A stretch of DNA of 64,000 nucleotides from the NCBI GenBank assembly GCA_029563075.1, contig JAKQTN010000025.1, forward strand, positions 62,001-126,000, given 5' to 3'. The notes beneath the pieces are model-generated. The model did not search any database, had not been told where the DNA came from, and saw only the letters and a program-made list of their open reading frames with translations. Shown piece by piece: positions 1 to 9,456 of this stretch. The stretch comes from Pseudomonadota bacterium (GTDB lineage Bacteria; Pseudomonadota; Gammaproteobacteria; Burkholderiales; Methylophilaceae). The translations under genes were made by a program, and so were the position numbers. Within the stretch, counting starts at the first letter, position 1. Each line of letters begins with the position of its first letter.

Positions 1-729
1 GGTTGAAAGTGCCACAAAATGTTTTGCTACGTGCGCCTCGTCTTTCGCCATATTTAAAAACCAGGTACGCGCAGAATGTGCATTGGTCATGGTTTCTTGC
101 GTGGTGAAGGTTTTCGAAGCCACAATAAATAATGTGGTTTCAGCATTGCATTTTTCGAGTGCGCGCATCAAATGTGCGCCATCAATATTAGATACGAAGT
201 GAATGTTTAACTCGGGGCTAGCGTAGGGTTTGAGCGCGTCGCATACCATCACGGGGCCCAAGTCGGAGCCACCAATCCCAATGTTTATAATGTCTGTAAT
301 ACGCTTGCCGGAATAGCCTTTCCATTCGCCATTGCGCACTTTGTCAGAAAATACACGCATTTGCTTAAGCACCGCATTAACGTCTGGCATGACATCATGG
401 CCATCCACATAGACAGGCGTATTGGAACGGTTACGCAGCGCAGTGTGCAAGACTGCACGGTCTTCGGTAATATTGATTTTTTCGCCCGCAAACATTCTGT
501 CACGCCAGTTTTCAATATTGGCTTCGCGAGCTAGCTGGATCAGCAAAGGCAGCGTTTCGTCGTTCATGCGATGTTTGGAATAATCCAGCAATAAATCAGC
601 AAACTTCAGGCTGTATTTTTCGAAGCGTTTTGGATCATTTGCGAATAAATCGCGCATGTGTGTTGAAGCTATAGTTTTTTCATGTTGGCAGAGTTTTTGC
701 CATACCGGGTAGTGTGTGAGCGTAGCCAT
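1..729 (-). CDS. pgi: Glucose-6-phosphate isomerase, 3' end beyond window
   Basis: Interconverts glucose 6-phosphate and fructose 6-phosphate in the cytoplasm, joining the neighbouring glycogen and glucan genes to central sugar-phosphate metabolism. The first 243 residues are visible. They hold the family signature [10 protein letters not shown] at residues 150-159 and the phosphate-binding segment SKTFTTQET at 205-213. The ATG at 729 begins [10 protein letters not shown], a normal start for this roughly 550-residue family. The C-terminal half runs off the left edge. A strong hairpin lies between it and the upstream glgB, so it is probably transcribed mainly from its own promoter in the AT-rich 730-768 interval. 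Confidence 0.95.
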   Translation of the reverse strand, partial: MATLTHYPVWQKLCQHEKTIASTHMRDLFANDPKRFEKYSLKFADLLLDYSKHRMNDETLPLLIQLAREANIENWRDRMFAGEKINITEDRAVLHTALRNRSNTPVYVDGHDVMPDVNAVLKQMRVFSDKVRNGEWKGYSGKRITDIINIGIGGSDLGPVMVCDALKPYASPELNIHFVSNIDGAHLMRALEKCNAETTLFIVASKTFTTQETMTNAHSARTWFLNMAKDEAHVAKHFVALST

Positions 730-768
730 TTGAATATTCGTGCTTTATTAAGTTATTTTATCAATTAT

Positions 769-807
769 AAAAACATCCCAGCTTAGACGATTTAACGTCT
801 AAGCTGG
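769..807 (-). terminator. Hairpin terminator of glgB
   Basis: A perfect 12-base inverted repeat (CCAGCTTAGACG at 778-789, CGTCTAAGCTGG at 796-807) with a six-base loop. Read on the minus strand it is followed by GATG and five T residues (773-769). The glgB stop codon TAG (801-799) lies inside the stem. This is a good rho-independent terminator for glgB and would limit read-through into pgi. Confidence 0.8.
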
Positions 808-3045
808 TTTTAAAACCAAGCCTGCCAGTGGGGGCAGCGTAATGACAAGCGATTGGCTACGGTTCATCCAGGCAACGTCTTCTGTGTGTAACCCTGCGCC
901 GTTGCCCTGATTGCTGCCGCCATAGCATGCCGCATCACTGTTAAATACTTCGTTATAGGTGCCTGCTTGCGGCACGCCAATGCGATAACCTTCGCGCAAT
1001 ACTGGTGTGAAGTTCAATACTATTATAACAAAACTATTGTCCAGCCCGCGTCTAACATAGCTGATAATGGATTGGTCAGAGTCATGGCAGTCTATCCATT
1101 CGAAGCCCTGGTGTACAAAATCAAGCGAATGTAGCGCTATCTCCTGTTTGTAGAGGCTGTTCAGATCATGGCTTGCTTGCTTTATGCCCCGATGCCATTG
1201 ATGTCCTTCGTACTTGTCGCTAAGCAAATGCCAGTCCAGGCTGCTATTCACGTTCCATTCACGGCCTTGGCCGAACTCGTTGCCCATGAAATTGAGCTTT
1301 TTGCCCGGTGCGGTCATCTGATATGTAGTCAGCAGACGCAGGTTAGCAAATTTCTGCCACGCGTCTCCCGGCATTTTATCTAGCAGTGATTTTTTTCCAT
1401 GTACGACTTCATCATGCGAGAACGGTAGTACAAAGTTCTCAGAGTAGGCATAAAGTTGGCCAAAAGTCAGCATGTCATGGTAATAGCGCCGATGCACCGG
1501 GTCGTGTTCTATGTAGGCAAGCGTGTCGTTCATCCAGCCCATGTTCCACTTCATGTTAAAGCCTAAACCGCCCAGATACACCGGCCGCGACACCGCCGGC
1601 CATGCAGTGGATTCTTCGGCAATGGTGAGTACGCCGGCAAAGTCTTCGCCCACCATGACATTGAGTTGCTTTAAGAACTCAATCACATCCAGGTTTTCCC
1701 TGCCGCCGTATTTGTTAGGGAGCCATTCGCCGGCCTTGCGTGAGTAATCGAGATAAAGCATTGATGCCACGGCATCTACACGCAAACCGTCAATATGGAA
1801 CTCTGAAAGCCAGTAATAAGCGTTTGACATCAGGAAGTTACGTACTTCATTGCGGCCGTAATTAAAAATAAGAGTGCCCCAGTCCTGATGCTCACCCAGG
1901 CGCGGGTCTTCATGTTCATATAACGCCGTGCCGTCGAAGCGTGCCAAGGCCCAGTCATCTTTTGGAAAGTGTCCTGGCACCCAGTCTAAAATAACGCCGA
2001 TATTGGCCTGGTGAAATGCGTCAATCAGAAAACGCAAATCATCGGGCGAGCCGAAGCGATTGGTCACGCCAAAGTAACCGGTGGTTTGATAGCCCCAGGA
2101 CTCAGTCAGCGGATGCTCTGAGATCGGCATTAGTTCTACATGGGTATAGCCCATTTCGGCGACATAGGGCACGAGCGTGCTGGCCAGATCGCGATAATTT
2201 AAAAAGTGACCCTTGTTGTTGCGTTGCCATGAGCCCAAATGGACTTCATAACAGTTAAATGGAGCATGCAGCCAGTCCCGTTTTTTTCGCGTATCGAGCC
2301 ACTGCCTGTCTTCCCACTGGTGATAACTGGCGCTGATCTTTGCGGCAGTGCCGGGGCGCTGTTCAAATTCAAAACCATAAGGGTCAGTTTTGACCAGAAT
2401 ATTGCCGGTGTGGCGGTTGCGAATCTCGAATTTATAGGTGTCGTGCGTGGTGAGATTGGGGATGAAAATATCCCATACTCCACTTGATCCATGTGTGCGC
2501 ATGGAGTGGACACGGCCATCCCAATTGTTAAAACTGCCGACTACGCTTACGCGCTCTGCATTTGGCGCCCAAACTGCAAAACGGACGCCGGCGACATTAT
2601 CTTGCGTCATGCATTGCGCGCCGAGCGTTTTGTAGGCTTGCAACAGGCGGCCTTCGCCAAACAAATAGAGCTCGTCCTGGGTGAGGCTTGTGCCAAATGT
2701 ATAGGGGTCGTATGTTTCGTAAGTATTACCGGCACAATCTATTTTAAGCAGACAAGGGGCTTCCAGGCGGGTTTCACTTTGCAGACCAAACAATCCATCG
2801 GGATGAGATTTCTCGAGCTTGATCCACGCGTCGCCAACTTTAACGCTCACGCCTGTCGCCTGGGGAATAAATGCACGATAGATGTAACTTCCATCGTCTT
2901 TATGCTGACCTAGAAAACTGAATGGATCGTGATGACGTGCTTCTAAAATTAGTAACAATGAATCCGATACGGCATCGGACTCTTTTTCTTGCTTAGCTGC
3001 AGTTTGCGCGCTTGCTTTTGCTGATGTCGCTTTAGATTGTACCAA
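799..3045 (-). CDS. glgB: 1,4-alpha-glucan branching enzyme
   Basis: Forms alpha-1,6 branches in glycogen by transferring cut alpha-1,4 chains. At 748 residues it has the usual long form: a short charged leader, CBM48-type N-terminal beta domains, a GH13 barrel and a C-terminal beta domain. The catalytic set is visible: nucleophile D424 in GLRVDAVASM, acid/base E477 in LTIAEES, and D545 in PFSHDEVVHGK. The start is TTG at 3045; no ATG fits, and a strong GGGGGAA Shine-Dalgarno stands six bases upstream. It is divergent from glgC across 207 bases, and a terminator overlaps its stop. No glycogen synthase (glgA) is in the window. Confidence 0.95.
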   Translation of the reverse strand: MVQSKATSAKASAQTAAKQEKESDAVSDSLLLILEARHHDPFSFLGQHKDDGSYIYRAFIPQATGVSVKVGDAWIKLEKSHPDGLFGLQSETRLEAPCLLKIDCAGNTYETYDPYTFGTSLTQDELYLFGEGRLLQAYKTLGAQCMTQDNVAGVRFAVWAPNAERVSVVGSFNNWDGRVHSMRTHGSSGVWDIFIPNLTTHDTYKFEIRNRHTGNILVKTDPYGFEFEQRPGTAAKISASYHQWEDRQWLDTRKKRDWLHAPFNCYEVHLGSWQRNNKGHFLNYRDLASTLVPYVAEMGYTHVELMPISEHPLTESWGYQTTGYFGVTNRFGSPDDLRFLIDAFHQANIGVILDWVPGHFPKDDWALARFDGTALYEHEDPRLGEHQDWGTLIFNYGRNEVRNFLMSNAYYWLSEFHIDGLRVDAVASMLYLDYSRKAGEWLPNKYGGRENLDVIEFLKQLNVMVGEDFAGVLTIAEESTAWPAVSRPVYLGGLGFNMKWNMGWMNDTLAYIEHDPVHRRYYHDMLTFGQLYAYSENFVLPFSHDEVVHGKKSLLDKMPGDAWQKFANLRLLTTYQMTAPGKKLNFMGNEFGQGREWNVNSSLDWHLLSDKYEGHQWHRGIKQASHDLNSLYKQEIALHSLDFVHQGFEWIDCHDSDQSIISYVRRGLDNSFVIIVLNFTPVLREGYRIGVPQAGTYNEVFNSDAACYGGSNQGNGAGLHTEDVAWMNRSQSLVITLPPLAGLVLKPA

Positions 3046-3252
3046 GATGTATTCCCCCGAAATTTTTCTAAGAAATATTTTATGTTTTTATTAATATTAT
3101 GCTAATTACGTCACATTCCAGCTGGATTATAGCTGGCAACATTGATTATAATGTAAACGAAAGCAGTTGATATAGGATTTAAGTCGAATTTGCTAATTTA
3201 GTTTAGCCCAGCTAAGTTATCAGATGCATAATTAAAACTTCAGGAGGGCATC
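3046..3252. promoter_or_regulatory. Divergent glgB/glgC control region
   Basis: AT-rich 207-base intergenic region serving both glycogen genes. It contains CCAGCT-N7-AGCTGG at 3118-3136, whose left half is also the palindrome CCAGCTGG (3118-3125), and a TATAAT hexamer at 3147-3152 pointing toward glgC. AGGAGG at 3242-3247 is the glgC ribosome binding site. I see no FNR box here. The operator role of the dyad is a guess. Confidence 0.35.
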
Positions 3253-4533
3253 ATGTCGCACGACCAGCATTCAGATCGTTTTATTAGTACATTAACCAAA
3301 AATACTGCAGCGATTATTCTTGCGGGTGGTCGAGGCAGCCGATTGAAGAACCTGACTGATTGGCGCGCAAAACCAGCAGTACAATTTGGCGGAAAGTTCC
3401 GCATCATTGATTTTCCGCTCTCAAACTGCATCAATTCCGGCATTCGCCGCATCAATGTGGCAACTCAATATAAAGCACAAAGCCTGATTCAACACATTCA
3501 GCGCGGCTGGGGCTTTCTGCGCGGTGAATTTAACGAATATGTGAATATTATTCCTGCACAGCAGCGTATTTCAGAGGACTGGTACAAAGGCACTGCGGAT
3601 GCCGTTTATCAGAACCTGGATCTGTTGCGTGAGGGCGGGGCTGAGTACGTGTTGATATTGGCGGGTGACCATATCTACAAGATGGATTACGGCAAAATGC
3701 TGGCAACCCATGCCCGCAACAATGCCGATATGACGGTTGCTTGTATCAATGTGCCGCTGGAAGACGCAAAGGGCTTTGGGGTGCTGGCTGTAGATGAAAC
3801 CGATCGTGTGATCGAGTTCGCTGAAAAGCCAGCCAATCCCAAACACATGCCTGGCGATCCAACCAAGGCGTTTGCGAGCATGGGTATTTATATATTCAAT
3901 GCCAAGTTTTTATATGAGCAGCTGATCCGCGATGCGGGCGATTCTAAATCCAGCCATGATTTTGGCGGTGACATCATTCCTTATCTGATTAAAAAGTATA
4001 AAGTACAGGCGCACCGTTTTACCGATAGCTGTGTCGGCGCTAAAAACGGCAATTACTACTGGCGTGACGTGGGTACCATTGATGCCTATTGGGAAGCCAA
4101 TATGGAGCTCACCAAAGTGATTCCTGAGCTTAATTTGTATGACAGGGATTGGCCGATCTGGACGTATCAAGAGCAATTGCCACCAGCCAAATTTGTGTTT
4201 AATGACGAAGGCAGAACCGGCAAGGCGACAGACTCATTGATTTCTGGCGGTTGCATCGTAAGCGGCTCCTGCGTGACCAGTTCCGTGTTGTTCTCAGATG
4301 TGCGGGTACATAGTTATTGTGATATTGAAGGATCGGTGATTTTGCCTAAAGTAACTATCAATCGTAATGTCGTGCTTAAAAATGTGGTGATTGACCGTGG
4401 CTGCGTTATCCCTGAGGGCATGCAAATCGGGGTAGATCTGGCTTTGGATGCTAAGCGCTTCTATGTGTCCGAAAAAGGCATTGTGCTGGTAACGCCCGAT
4501 ATGCTGGGCCAGGATCTGTACAGAGTAATTTAA
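3253..4533 (+). CDS. glgC: Glucose-1-phosphate adenylyltransferase (ADP-glucose pyrophosphorylase)
   Basis: Makes ADP-glucose from ATP and glucose 1-phosphate, the committed step of bacterial glycogen synthesis. The 426-residue length is typical. The nucleotidyltransferase loop GGRGSRL (about residues 25-31), the [10 protein letters not shown] stretch and [10 protein letters not shown] are the standard N-terminal motifs; [13 protein letters not shown] and FAEKP are the substrate-site blocks. The C-terminal part is a left-handed beta-helix of hexapeptide-like repeats. A near-perfect AGGAGG lies five bases before the ATG. It heads a plus-strand run of glucan genes (GH57, malQ, glucokinase). Confidence 0.96.
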   Translation: MSHDQHSDRFISTLTKNTAAIILAGGRGSRLKNLTDWRAKPAVQFGGKFRIIDFPLSNCINSGIRRINVATQYKAQSLIQHIQRGWGFLRGEFNEYVNIIPAQQRISEDWYKGTADAVYQNLDLLREGGAEYVLILAGDHIYKMDYGKMLATHARNNADMTVACINVPLEDAKGFGVLAVDETDRVIEFAEKPANPKHMPGDPTKAFASMGIYIFNAKFLYEQLIRDAGDSKSSHDFGGDIIPYLIKKYKVQAHRFTDSCVGAKNGNYYWRDVGTIDAYWEANMELTKVIPELNLYDRDWPIWTYQEQLPPAKFVFNDEGRTGKATDSLISGGCIVSGSCVTSSVLFSDVRVHSYCDIEGSVILPKVTINRNVVLKNVVIDRGCVIPEGMQIGVDLALDAKRFYVSEKGIVLVTPDMLGQDLYRVI

Positions 4534-4600
4534 TATTATTAATTTAAAACAAGTAGTTAATAATAATTTCTAATGTTTATTGTTAAGATTGTGAATTAAT

Positions 4601-6343
4601 TTGAAGTCAACTCGTCCTAAGCTTTACCTTAATCTCTATTGGCACATGCATCAACCGGATTACCGCGACACGGTCAGCAATGAATACGTGTTGCCTTGGA
4701 CATACCTGCATGCCATAAAAGATTACAGCGACATGGCTTTCCATCTGGAGGCAAATCCTAAGGCACGCGTCACCTTCAATTTTGTGCCGATCCTGTTGGA
4801 GCAGCTTGAAGACTATAGTAACCAATTCAAGCAGAACACGATTCGTGATCCGCTACTGGCCTTGCTGGTCAGACCGAATTTAGCGGACATCAATCATGAG
4901 CAATGCCATTTGATTGTAAAAAGCTGTTTCAAAAGCCATCACGAAAAAATGCTGAGCCCGTTTCCCCATTATCAGCGCTTGTTGCATCTGTATCAGCTGG
5001 TCGAGCCAATGGCATGTGGCGATTTCCAATATCTATCGCCGCAATACAGCGCGGATTTACTCGTGTGGTATCACCTGGCCTGGTGTGGAGAGAGCCTGCG
5101 CCGCAGCAACACAACGATTCAGTCCTTGATGAACAAGGGCATGATGTTCACTCTGGAAGAAAGGCAGCAACTATTCAACATTATTGGCGATACGATTTCC
5201 GGATTAATACCGCGCTATAAAGCGCTTTTGCAGCGCAAGCAAATAGAAATCTCTACAACACCTTATTACCATCCTATTCTTCCACTACTGCTGGATTTTA
5301 AATCCGCGCTGGATGCAATGCCGTATGCGCCGCTGCCAAAGTATGCAAAATATGCTGGCGGCCAAAGCCGCGCGGTGGCACATGTGCAATCTGCGAAAGA
5401 ATATCATACTAAGCTCTTTGGCAAGGCACCACGCGGGATGTGGCCAGCAGAGGGTGGAGTTTCGGCTGCCGCATTATCGCTGATGGCTGAGGGCGGGGTA
5501 GAATGGGCTGCTACAGGGCAGGGCGTGCTGGCGAATAGCTTGCTGAAATCGCGTTTAAGCGTGGCGGATAAAAACCAATACTTGTATCAGCCATATCGTG
5601 TCACCAATGGCAAGCAGGATATTTTGTGTTTCTTCAGGGATGATAATCTTTCAGACAAGATTGGGTTTGAGTATGCAAAAATGCATACGCCAGATGCAGT
5701 AAAGGATTTTATCCAGACACTAGAATATATTCATAATGACGAAATAAAAGGCGACGTTTATAACAAACCGAAAATTGTAAGCGTTATTTTAGATGGTGAA
5801 AATGCCTGGGAATATTATCCATACAACGGATATTATTTTATAAGTGAGTTATATGCGGCACTAGCAAATCACCCTGATATAGTTATGGCAACTTTCAGTG
5901 ATGTGGTTGATTTATATCAATCGAAGGAATACAAAATCAAGGGATTATCCGCTCCTGAATTATCGCAGGTTGCAGCAGGCAGCTGGGTCTATGGTACTTT
6001 CAGTACCTGGATTGGCAGCAAGGACAAGAATTTGGCTTGGGACTTGCTGTGCGTGGCTAAAAGAACGTACGACAGCGTGATGGCTAAAGGTGTTTTGAAT
6101 GCCGAGCAAGTAGCGGCATGCGAGCGTCAGCTAGCGATTTGTGAAGGCTCAGACTGGTTCTGGTGGTTTGGTGACTATAATTCATCTGATAGCGTTGCGA
6201 GTTTTGATCAGCTTTACCGTCGCAATCTCATTAATTTATACACTTTGTTACAACAGCCTGTACCCTCGGTGTTGTATTCTTCTATTAGTGCTGGCGGCGG
6301 TAACGCAGACAATGCGGGAACCATGCGCCGAGGACAAGCGTAG
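4601..6343 (+). CDS. Glycoside hydrolase family 57 alpha-glucan hydrolase/transferase
   Basis: A 580-residue GH57 protein, a family of alpha-amylases, 4-alpha-glucanotransferases and branching enzymes. The first conserved region appears as WHMHQPDYRD near residues 14-23. The probable nucleophile is E284 in GMWPAEGGVS and the probable acid/base is D398 in ILDGENAWEYY. It lies between glgC and malQ, so alpha-glucan trimming is the likely task; hydrolysis versus transfer cannot be read from the motifs. The start is TTG at 4601 with a poor Shine-Dalgarno; the next residues KSTRPKLYLNLYWHMHQP leave no room for a later start. The 67-base gap after glgC carries only an AT-rich imperfect repeat. Confidence 0.85.
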   Translation: MKSTRPKLYLNLYWHMHQPDYRDTVSNEYVLPWTYLHAIKDYSDMAFHLEANPKARVTFNFVPILLEQLEDYSNQFKQNTIRDPLLALLVRPNLADINHEQCHLIVKSCFKSHHEKMLSPFPHYQRLLHLYQLVEPMACGDFQYLSPQYSADLLVWYHLAWCGESLRRSNTTIQSLMNKGMMFTLEERQQLFNIIGDTISGLIPRYKALLQRKQIEISTTPYYHPILPLLLDFKSALDAMPYAPLPKYAKYAGGQSRAVAHVQSAKEYHTKLFGKAPRGMWPAEGGVSAAALSLMAEGGVEWAATGQGVLANSLLKSRLSVADKNQYLYQPYRVTNGKQDILCFFRDDNLSDKIGFEYAKMHTPDAVKDFIQTLEYIHNDEIKGDVYNKPKIVSVILDGENAWEYYPYNGYYFISELYAALANHPDIVMATFSDVVDLYQSKEYKIKGLSAPELSQVAAGSWVYGTFSTWIGSKDKNLAWDLLCVAKRTYDSVMAKGVLNAEQVAACERQLAICEGSDWFWWFGDYNSSDSVASFDQLYRRNLINLYTLLQQPVPSVLYSSISAGGGNADNAGTMRRGQA

Positions 6344-6409
6344 TCCACAAACTACTAACGCTAATATAGTCATGGACTATTTGGCATGACAATATTGATA
6401 TAGGCATTG

Positions 6410-7903
6410 ATGAAACAAAAATTATATGCACCACTTCTAAAGAAACGCCGCGCAGGCGTTCTTCTTCACATCAGTTCTCTGCCAAGCGCGCATTACGTGG
6501 GAGATTTAGGTGCGGAAGCTTATCGTTTCGTCGATTTCTTGCATGACATTGGCGCAACTGTATGGCAAACCTTGCCAATTAACATGCCGCACGCCGACAA
6601 CTCACCTTATCAGGCTTTATCCGCGTTTGCAGGAAACCCAGATTTTATTAGCCTGGAAGCCTTGCAATCACAAGGCCTCTTGCTAAGAAAAGCCGATACT
6701 GATGTCTTGATTACAAGCAAAACACAACTGCTGGCAAGTGCTTATGAAGCGTTTAAAATACGGGCAGAGAAAAAAGAGCAGCGAGCTTTTACGGCGTTTT
6801 GTAAAAAACAGGCGCACTGGCTTGATGATTTCGCATTGTTTTTGGCGCTACGAAGCAAGTTTAATCAAACCGGCTGGCATACCTGGCCAGAAGCGTATAA
6901 GAATCGCGATGCAAAAACGTTAAAGCAGGCGCGTAAAGAGCTGGCGCATGAAATCGCAGTCATTCAATTCACGCAGTTTGTGTTTTTTACGCAGTGGTTA
7001 AGCCTTAAAGCCTATGCGGCGACAAAAAACGTGCATTTGTTTGGAGATATTCCCATTTTCGTGGCTTATGATAGTGCGGATGTATGGGCGCAGCCGCATC
7101 TATTTAAACTGGATGCTGACAAGAACATGACCGTGGTGGCTGGTGTGCCGCCGGATTATTTTTCGTCCACTGGACAGCGCTGGGGAAATCCGCATTACAA
7201 CTGGGATGCGATGGCGGCAGACGGCTACGCGTGGTGGATATCACGCATGGCAACGCAAAGTGAGCTGTTTGATATTGTGCGTATCGATCATTTCAGAGGT
7301 TTGGAAGCTGCATGGGAGATTGCCGCCAGCGAAGATACCGCTATAAATGGTCAATGGGTGCTGGCACCGGGTGATGAACTGCTGGCAGCTATCAAGCAGG
7401 CCCTGCCCAATATCTGCCTGGTGGCAGAAGATTTAGGTATTATTACTGACGAAGTTGATGCCTTGCGCAACAAATATAACTTGCCGGGCATGAAGATTCT
7501 GCAATTTGCGTTCAGCGGCGCAGAAGATAACCCGTACTTGCCACAAAACATTGAAAAGAACAGCGTGGTATACACCGGCACGCACGATAACGATACCACC
7601 CTGGGCTGGCACATCAATCTGGATGAGCATCAGCGCGGGCACTTTCACCGGCATTTATCCTCAACGCATTCAGAGGAGCATCAACCCGATATTCCAGCAG
7701 ATTTAATCAATATGGCGCTTGCGTCCGCTGCCAATCTGGCAATTATTCCCATGCAGGATATTCTGGTGCTTGATTCCAGCCATCGTATGAACACGCCGGG
7801 AACATCTTCGGGTAACTGGCACTGGCGGTTTAACTGGCAGCAGCTTTCTGAGGAGCAGAAAAAGACGATTGCAAAAGCCATTGCTCGCACGAGACGTAAA
7901 TAA
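6410..7903 (+). CDS. malQ: 4-alpha-glucanotransferase (amylomaltase)
   Basis: Transfers alpha-1,4-glucan chains between maltodextrins and releases glucose, which the adjacent glucokinase can phosphorylate. At 497 residues it matches the compact GH77 form. Catalytic residues are D293 in RIDHFRG, E340 in LVAEDLG and D393 in GTHDNDTT. A TTG at 6407 directly precedes the ATG at 6410; I chose the ATG. The spacing to glkA is only two bases, so the two are co-transcribed and probably translationally coupled. Confidence 0.93.
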   Translation: MKQKLYAPLLKKRRAGVLLHISSLPSAHYVGDLGAEAYRFVDFLHDIGATVWQTLPINMPHADNSPYQALSAFAGNPDFISLEALQSQGLLLRKADTDVLITSKTQLLASAYEAFKIRAEKKEQRAFTAFCKKQAHWLDDFALFLALRSKFNQTGWHTWPEAYKNRDAKTLKQARKELAHEIAVIQFTQFVFFTQWLSLKAYAATKNVHLFGDIPIFVAYDSADVWAQPHLFKLDADKNMTVVAGVPPDYFSSTGQRWGNPHYNWDAMAADGYAWWISRMATQSELFDIVRIDHFRGLEAAWEIAASEDTAINGQWVLAPGDELLAAIKQALPNICLVAEDLGIITDEVDALRNKYNLPGMKILQFAFSGAEDNPYLPQNIEKNSVVYTGTHDNDTTLGWHINLDEHQRGHFHRHLSSTHSEEHQPDIPADLINMALASAANLAIIPMQDILVLDSSHRMNTPGTSSGNWHWRFNWQQLSEEQKKTIAKAIARTRRK

Positions 7904-7905
7904 GC

Positions 7906-8826
7906 ATGGCGATGCGCATTGGCATAGACGTCGGCGGTACCAATTTGCGTGTGGGTGTGTTCTCTGATTTGGCACTGATAGAAGAAACGCGCTTTCAGGC
8001 AAGCTTTTCGCGCTTGTGCAAGGAGTATGCGCCCGAGCAGGCCTGGCAGAAAATACTTGAAGTTACCGCCAATGCAATACAAACCGTGTTGCTGAAATAC
8101 CCTGAAGTGGAGGCGATAGGCATTGGCTTTCCGGGTTTTATCGATCCGCAAACGCACACTATTGCGCAATCACCTAACTTGCCGGGTTTGAAAAACGTGA
8201 ATCTGGCAGCAGATTTAAGCCGGATTGTTGGTAAAAAAGTGGTGGTGGAAAACGATGCCAATGCCGCAGCTTACGGCGAATATTGCATGGCGGGTAAGCC
8301 AGAAGGCGGTCTGATTTACATGGGGCTAGGCACAGGGGTGGGCGGCGGCTTCATTGATACAAGCGGCAGGCTTTATTCAGGCCAGCATGGCGTGGCGATG
8401 GAAGTCGGGCACATCATTATCGAGCCAGATGGCAGGCAGTGCGGCTGCGGCAACAAGGGCTGCATGGAGCAATATGCCTCGGCTTCAGGCGTCGCTATAA
8501 GCTACTTCAACGTCACTAAGCAGCAGTGCACAGCAGCGCAGATCGCAGAGCTTGCCAAGGCGGGCAATATCGCTGCGATTTCCGCTTATGAAGTTGCCGC
8601 AAAAGCATTGGCGCAAACGCTGGCCAGCATTGCGAAAGTGATTGACGTTAAAAACGTGATTATTGGCGGCGGCATGGCAGGTGCCTGGACGCTCATGCAA
8701 AAGTCCTTCACACAACGCCTGGAAGCTGACTTGATTCCCGTTTTGCGTGGCAAAATATCAGTCAAAACATCTACTGCGCATGACCAAGCGGGCATGCTGG
8801 GTGCGGCGATGTTGACTTTGAGGTGA
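7906..8826 (+). CDS. ROK-family glucokinase
   Basis: Phosphorylates glucose with ATP to glucose 6-phosphate in the cytoplasm. The ATP-binding motif IGIDVGGTNLRVGVF lies at residues 5-19, and the sugar/ROK signature includes ENDANAAAYGE. The zinc-binding CGCGNKGCMEQYAS motif typical of ROK kinases is complete. At 306 residues it is of normal length. It follows malQ by two bases and pgi lies in the same cluster, which supports glucose as substrate. Fructokinase or N-acetyl sugar kinase activity cannot be excluded by motif alone. Confidence 0.88.
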   Translation: MAMRIGIDVGGTNLRVGVFSDLALIEETRFQASFSRLCKEYAPEQAWQKILEVTANAIQTVLLKYPEVEAIGIGFPGFIDPQTHTIAQSPNLPGLKNVNLAADLSRIVGKKVVVENDANAAAYGEYCMAGKPEGGLIYMGLGTGVGGGFIDTSGRLYSGQHGVAMEVGHIIIEPDGRQCGCGNKGCMEQYASASGVAISYFNVTKQQCTAAQIAELAKAGNIAAISAYEVAAKALAQTLASIAKVIDVKNVIIGGGMAGAWTLMQKSFTQRLEADLIPVLRGKISVKTSTAHDQAGMLGAAMLTLR

Positions 8827-8895
8827 TTTGTCAGTAAGTTCTAGCATGTGAATAAGTGCATAAATTATGGTGGCACCGAAACTACAGTTTTTTTA

Positions 8896-9444
8896 GTGAA
8901 AACTTTGCTTACCTCCATTTTGTTGCTAACCCATATGTCGATTTACGGGGCAACAGTCATTTCCAGCACTGTGCTACCAGTCGGTGAATACACACGCATT
9001 ACCATCGAGTCAGATCAAGCTATTGTGCATTCAATGCTTATTCTTAAAAATCCAAATCGCATCGTGTTGGACTTAAAAAATACCCCAATAAATCAATCAC
9101 TGAAAGCGCTTGTAAGTAAAGCTTTACCTGATAACTTTTACATTAAACAATTGCGGGTGGCCAGTTTCAAACAAGGCGTTACTCGCATAGTGGTTGATTT
9201 GAGAACGCAAGCCAAGCCCGCTCTTACAGCTTATCAGCCTTTAGGTGATTATAAGCATAGATTGGCATTAGATATTTATCCCATGCAAGATGCACCAAAA
9301 AACCAGGAAAATGCTCAAGAAACTTTTTCAGACACTCCTGATAGAAACATAGGGGTAAATAACGATTCAAAAAGTAGTGGAGCTAAAATAATATTGGAGC
9401 CAGGTCCTCTATACGAACCCGAGCCAAGCCAAGATGAATTTTAG
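8896..9444 (+). CDS. Orphan AMIN-domain periplasmic protein (AmiC N-domain paralogue)
   Basis: A secreted protein consisting of a signal peptide, one AMIN domain and a short acidic, proline-rich tail. AMIN domains target cell-wall amidases and secretins to peptidoglycan or the septum. It is closely similar to the first 150 residues of AmiC encoded 2 kb downstream, sharing the blocks EYTRI, LKNP-R-VLD, YIKQ-RVA, VDL and GDYK-RL-LDIYP-QD, about half the residues by eye. The amidase domain is entirely absent. GTG at 8896 gives a clean signal peptide (VKTLLTSILLLTHMSIYGA); an in-frame GTG at 8848 would add 16 residues. Neither has a strong Shine-Dalgarno. Convergent with queG. Confidence 0.7.
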   Translation: MKTLLTSILLLTHMSIYGATVISSTVLPVGEYTRITIESDQAIVHSMLILKNPNRIVLDLKNTPINQSLKALVSKALPDNFYIKQLRVASFKQGVTRIVVDLRTQAKPALTAYQPLGDYKHRLALDIYPMQDAPKNQENAQETFSDTPDRNIGVNNDSKSSGAKIILEPGPLYEPEPSQDEF

Positions 9445-9456
9445 CAAATCATTAAT

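Noticed and set aside
4535-4565. AT-rich inverted repeat ATTATTAA / TTAATAAT after glgC
   Set aside because: Only A-T pairs and a long spacer; too weak for a terminator and ordinary for this AT-rich gap.
6366-6380. ATAGTC-ATG-GACTAT palindrome before malQ
   Set aside because: Six-base arms with no T run and no repeat elsewhere; could be chance.
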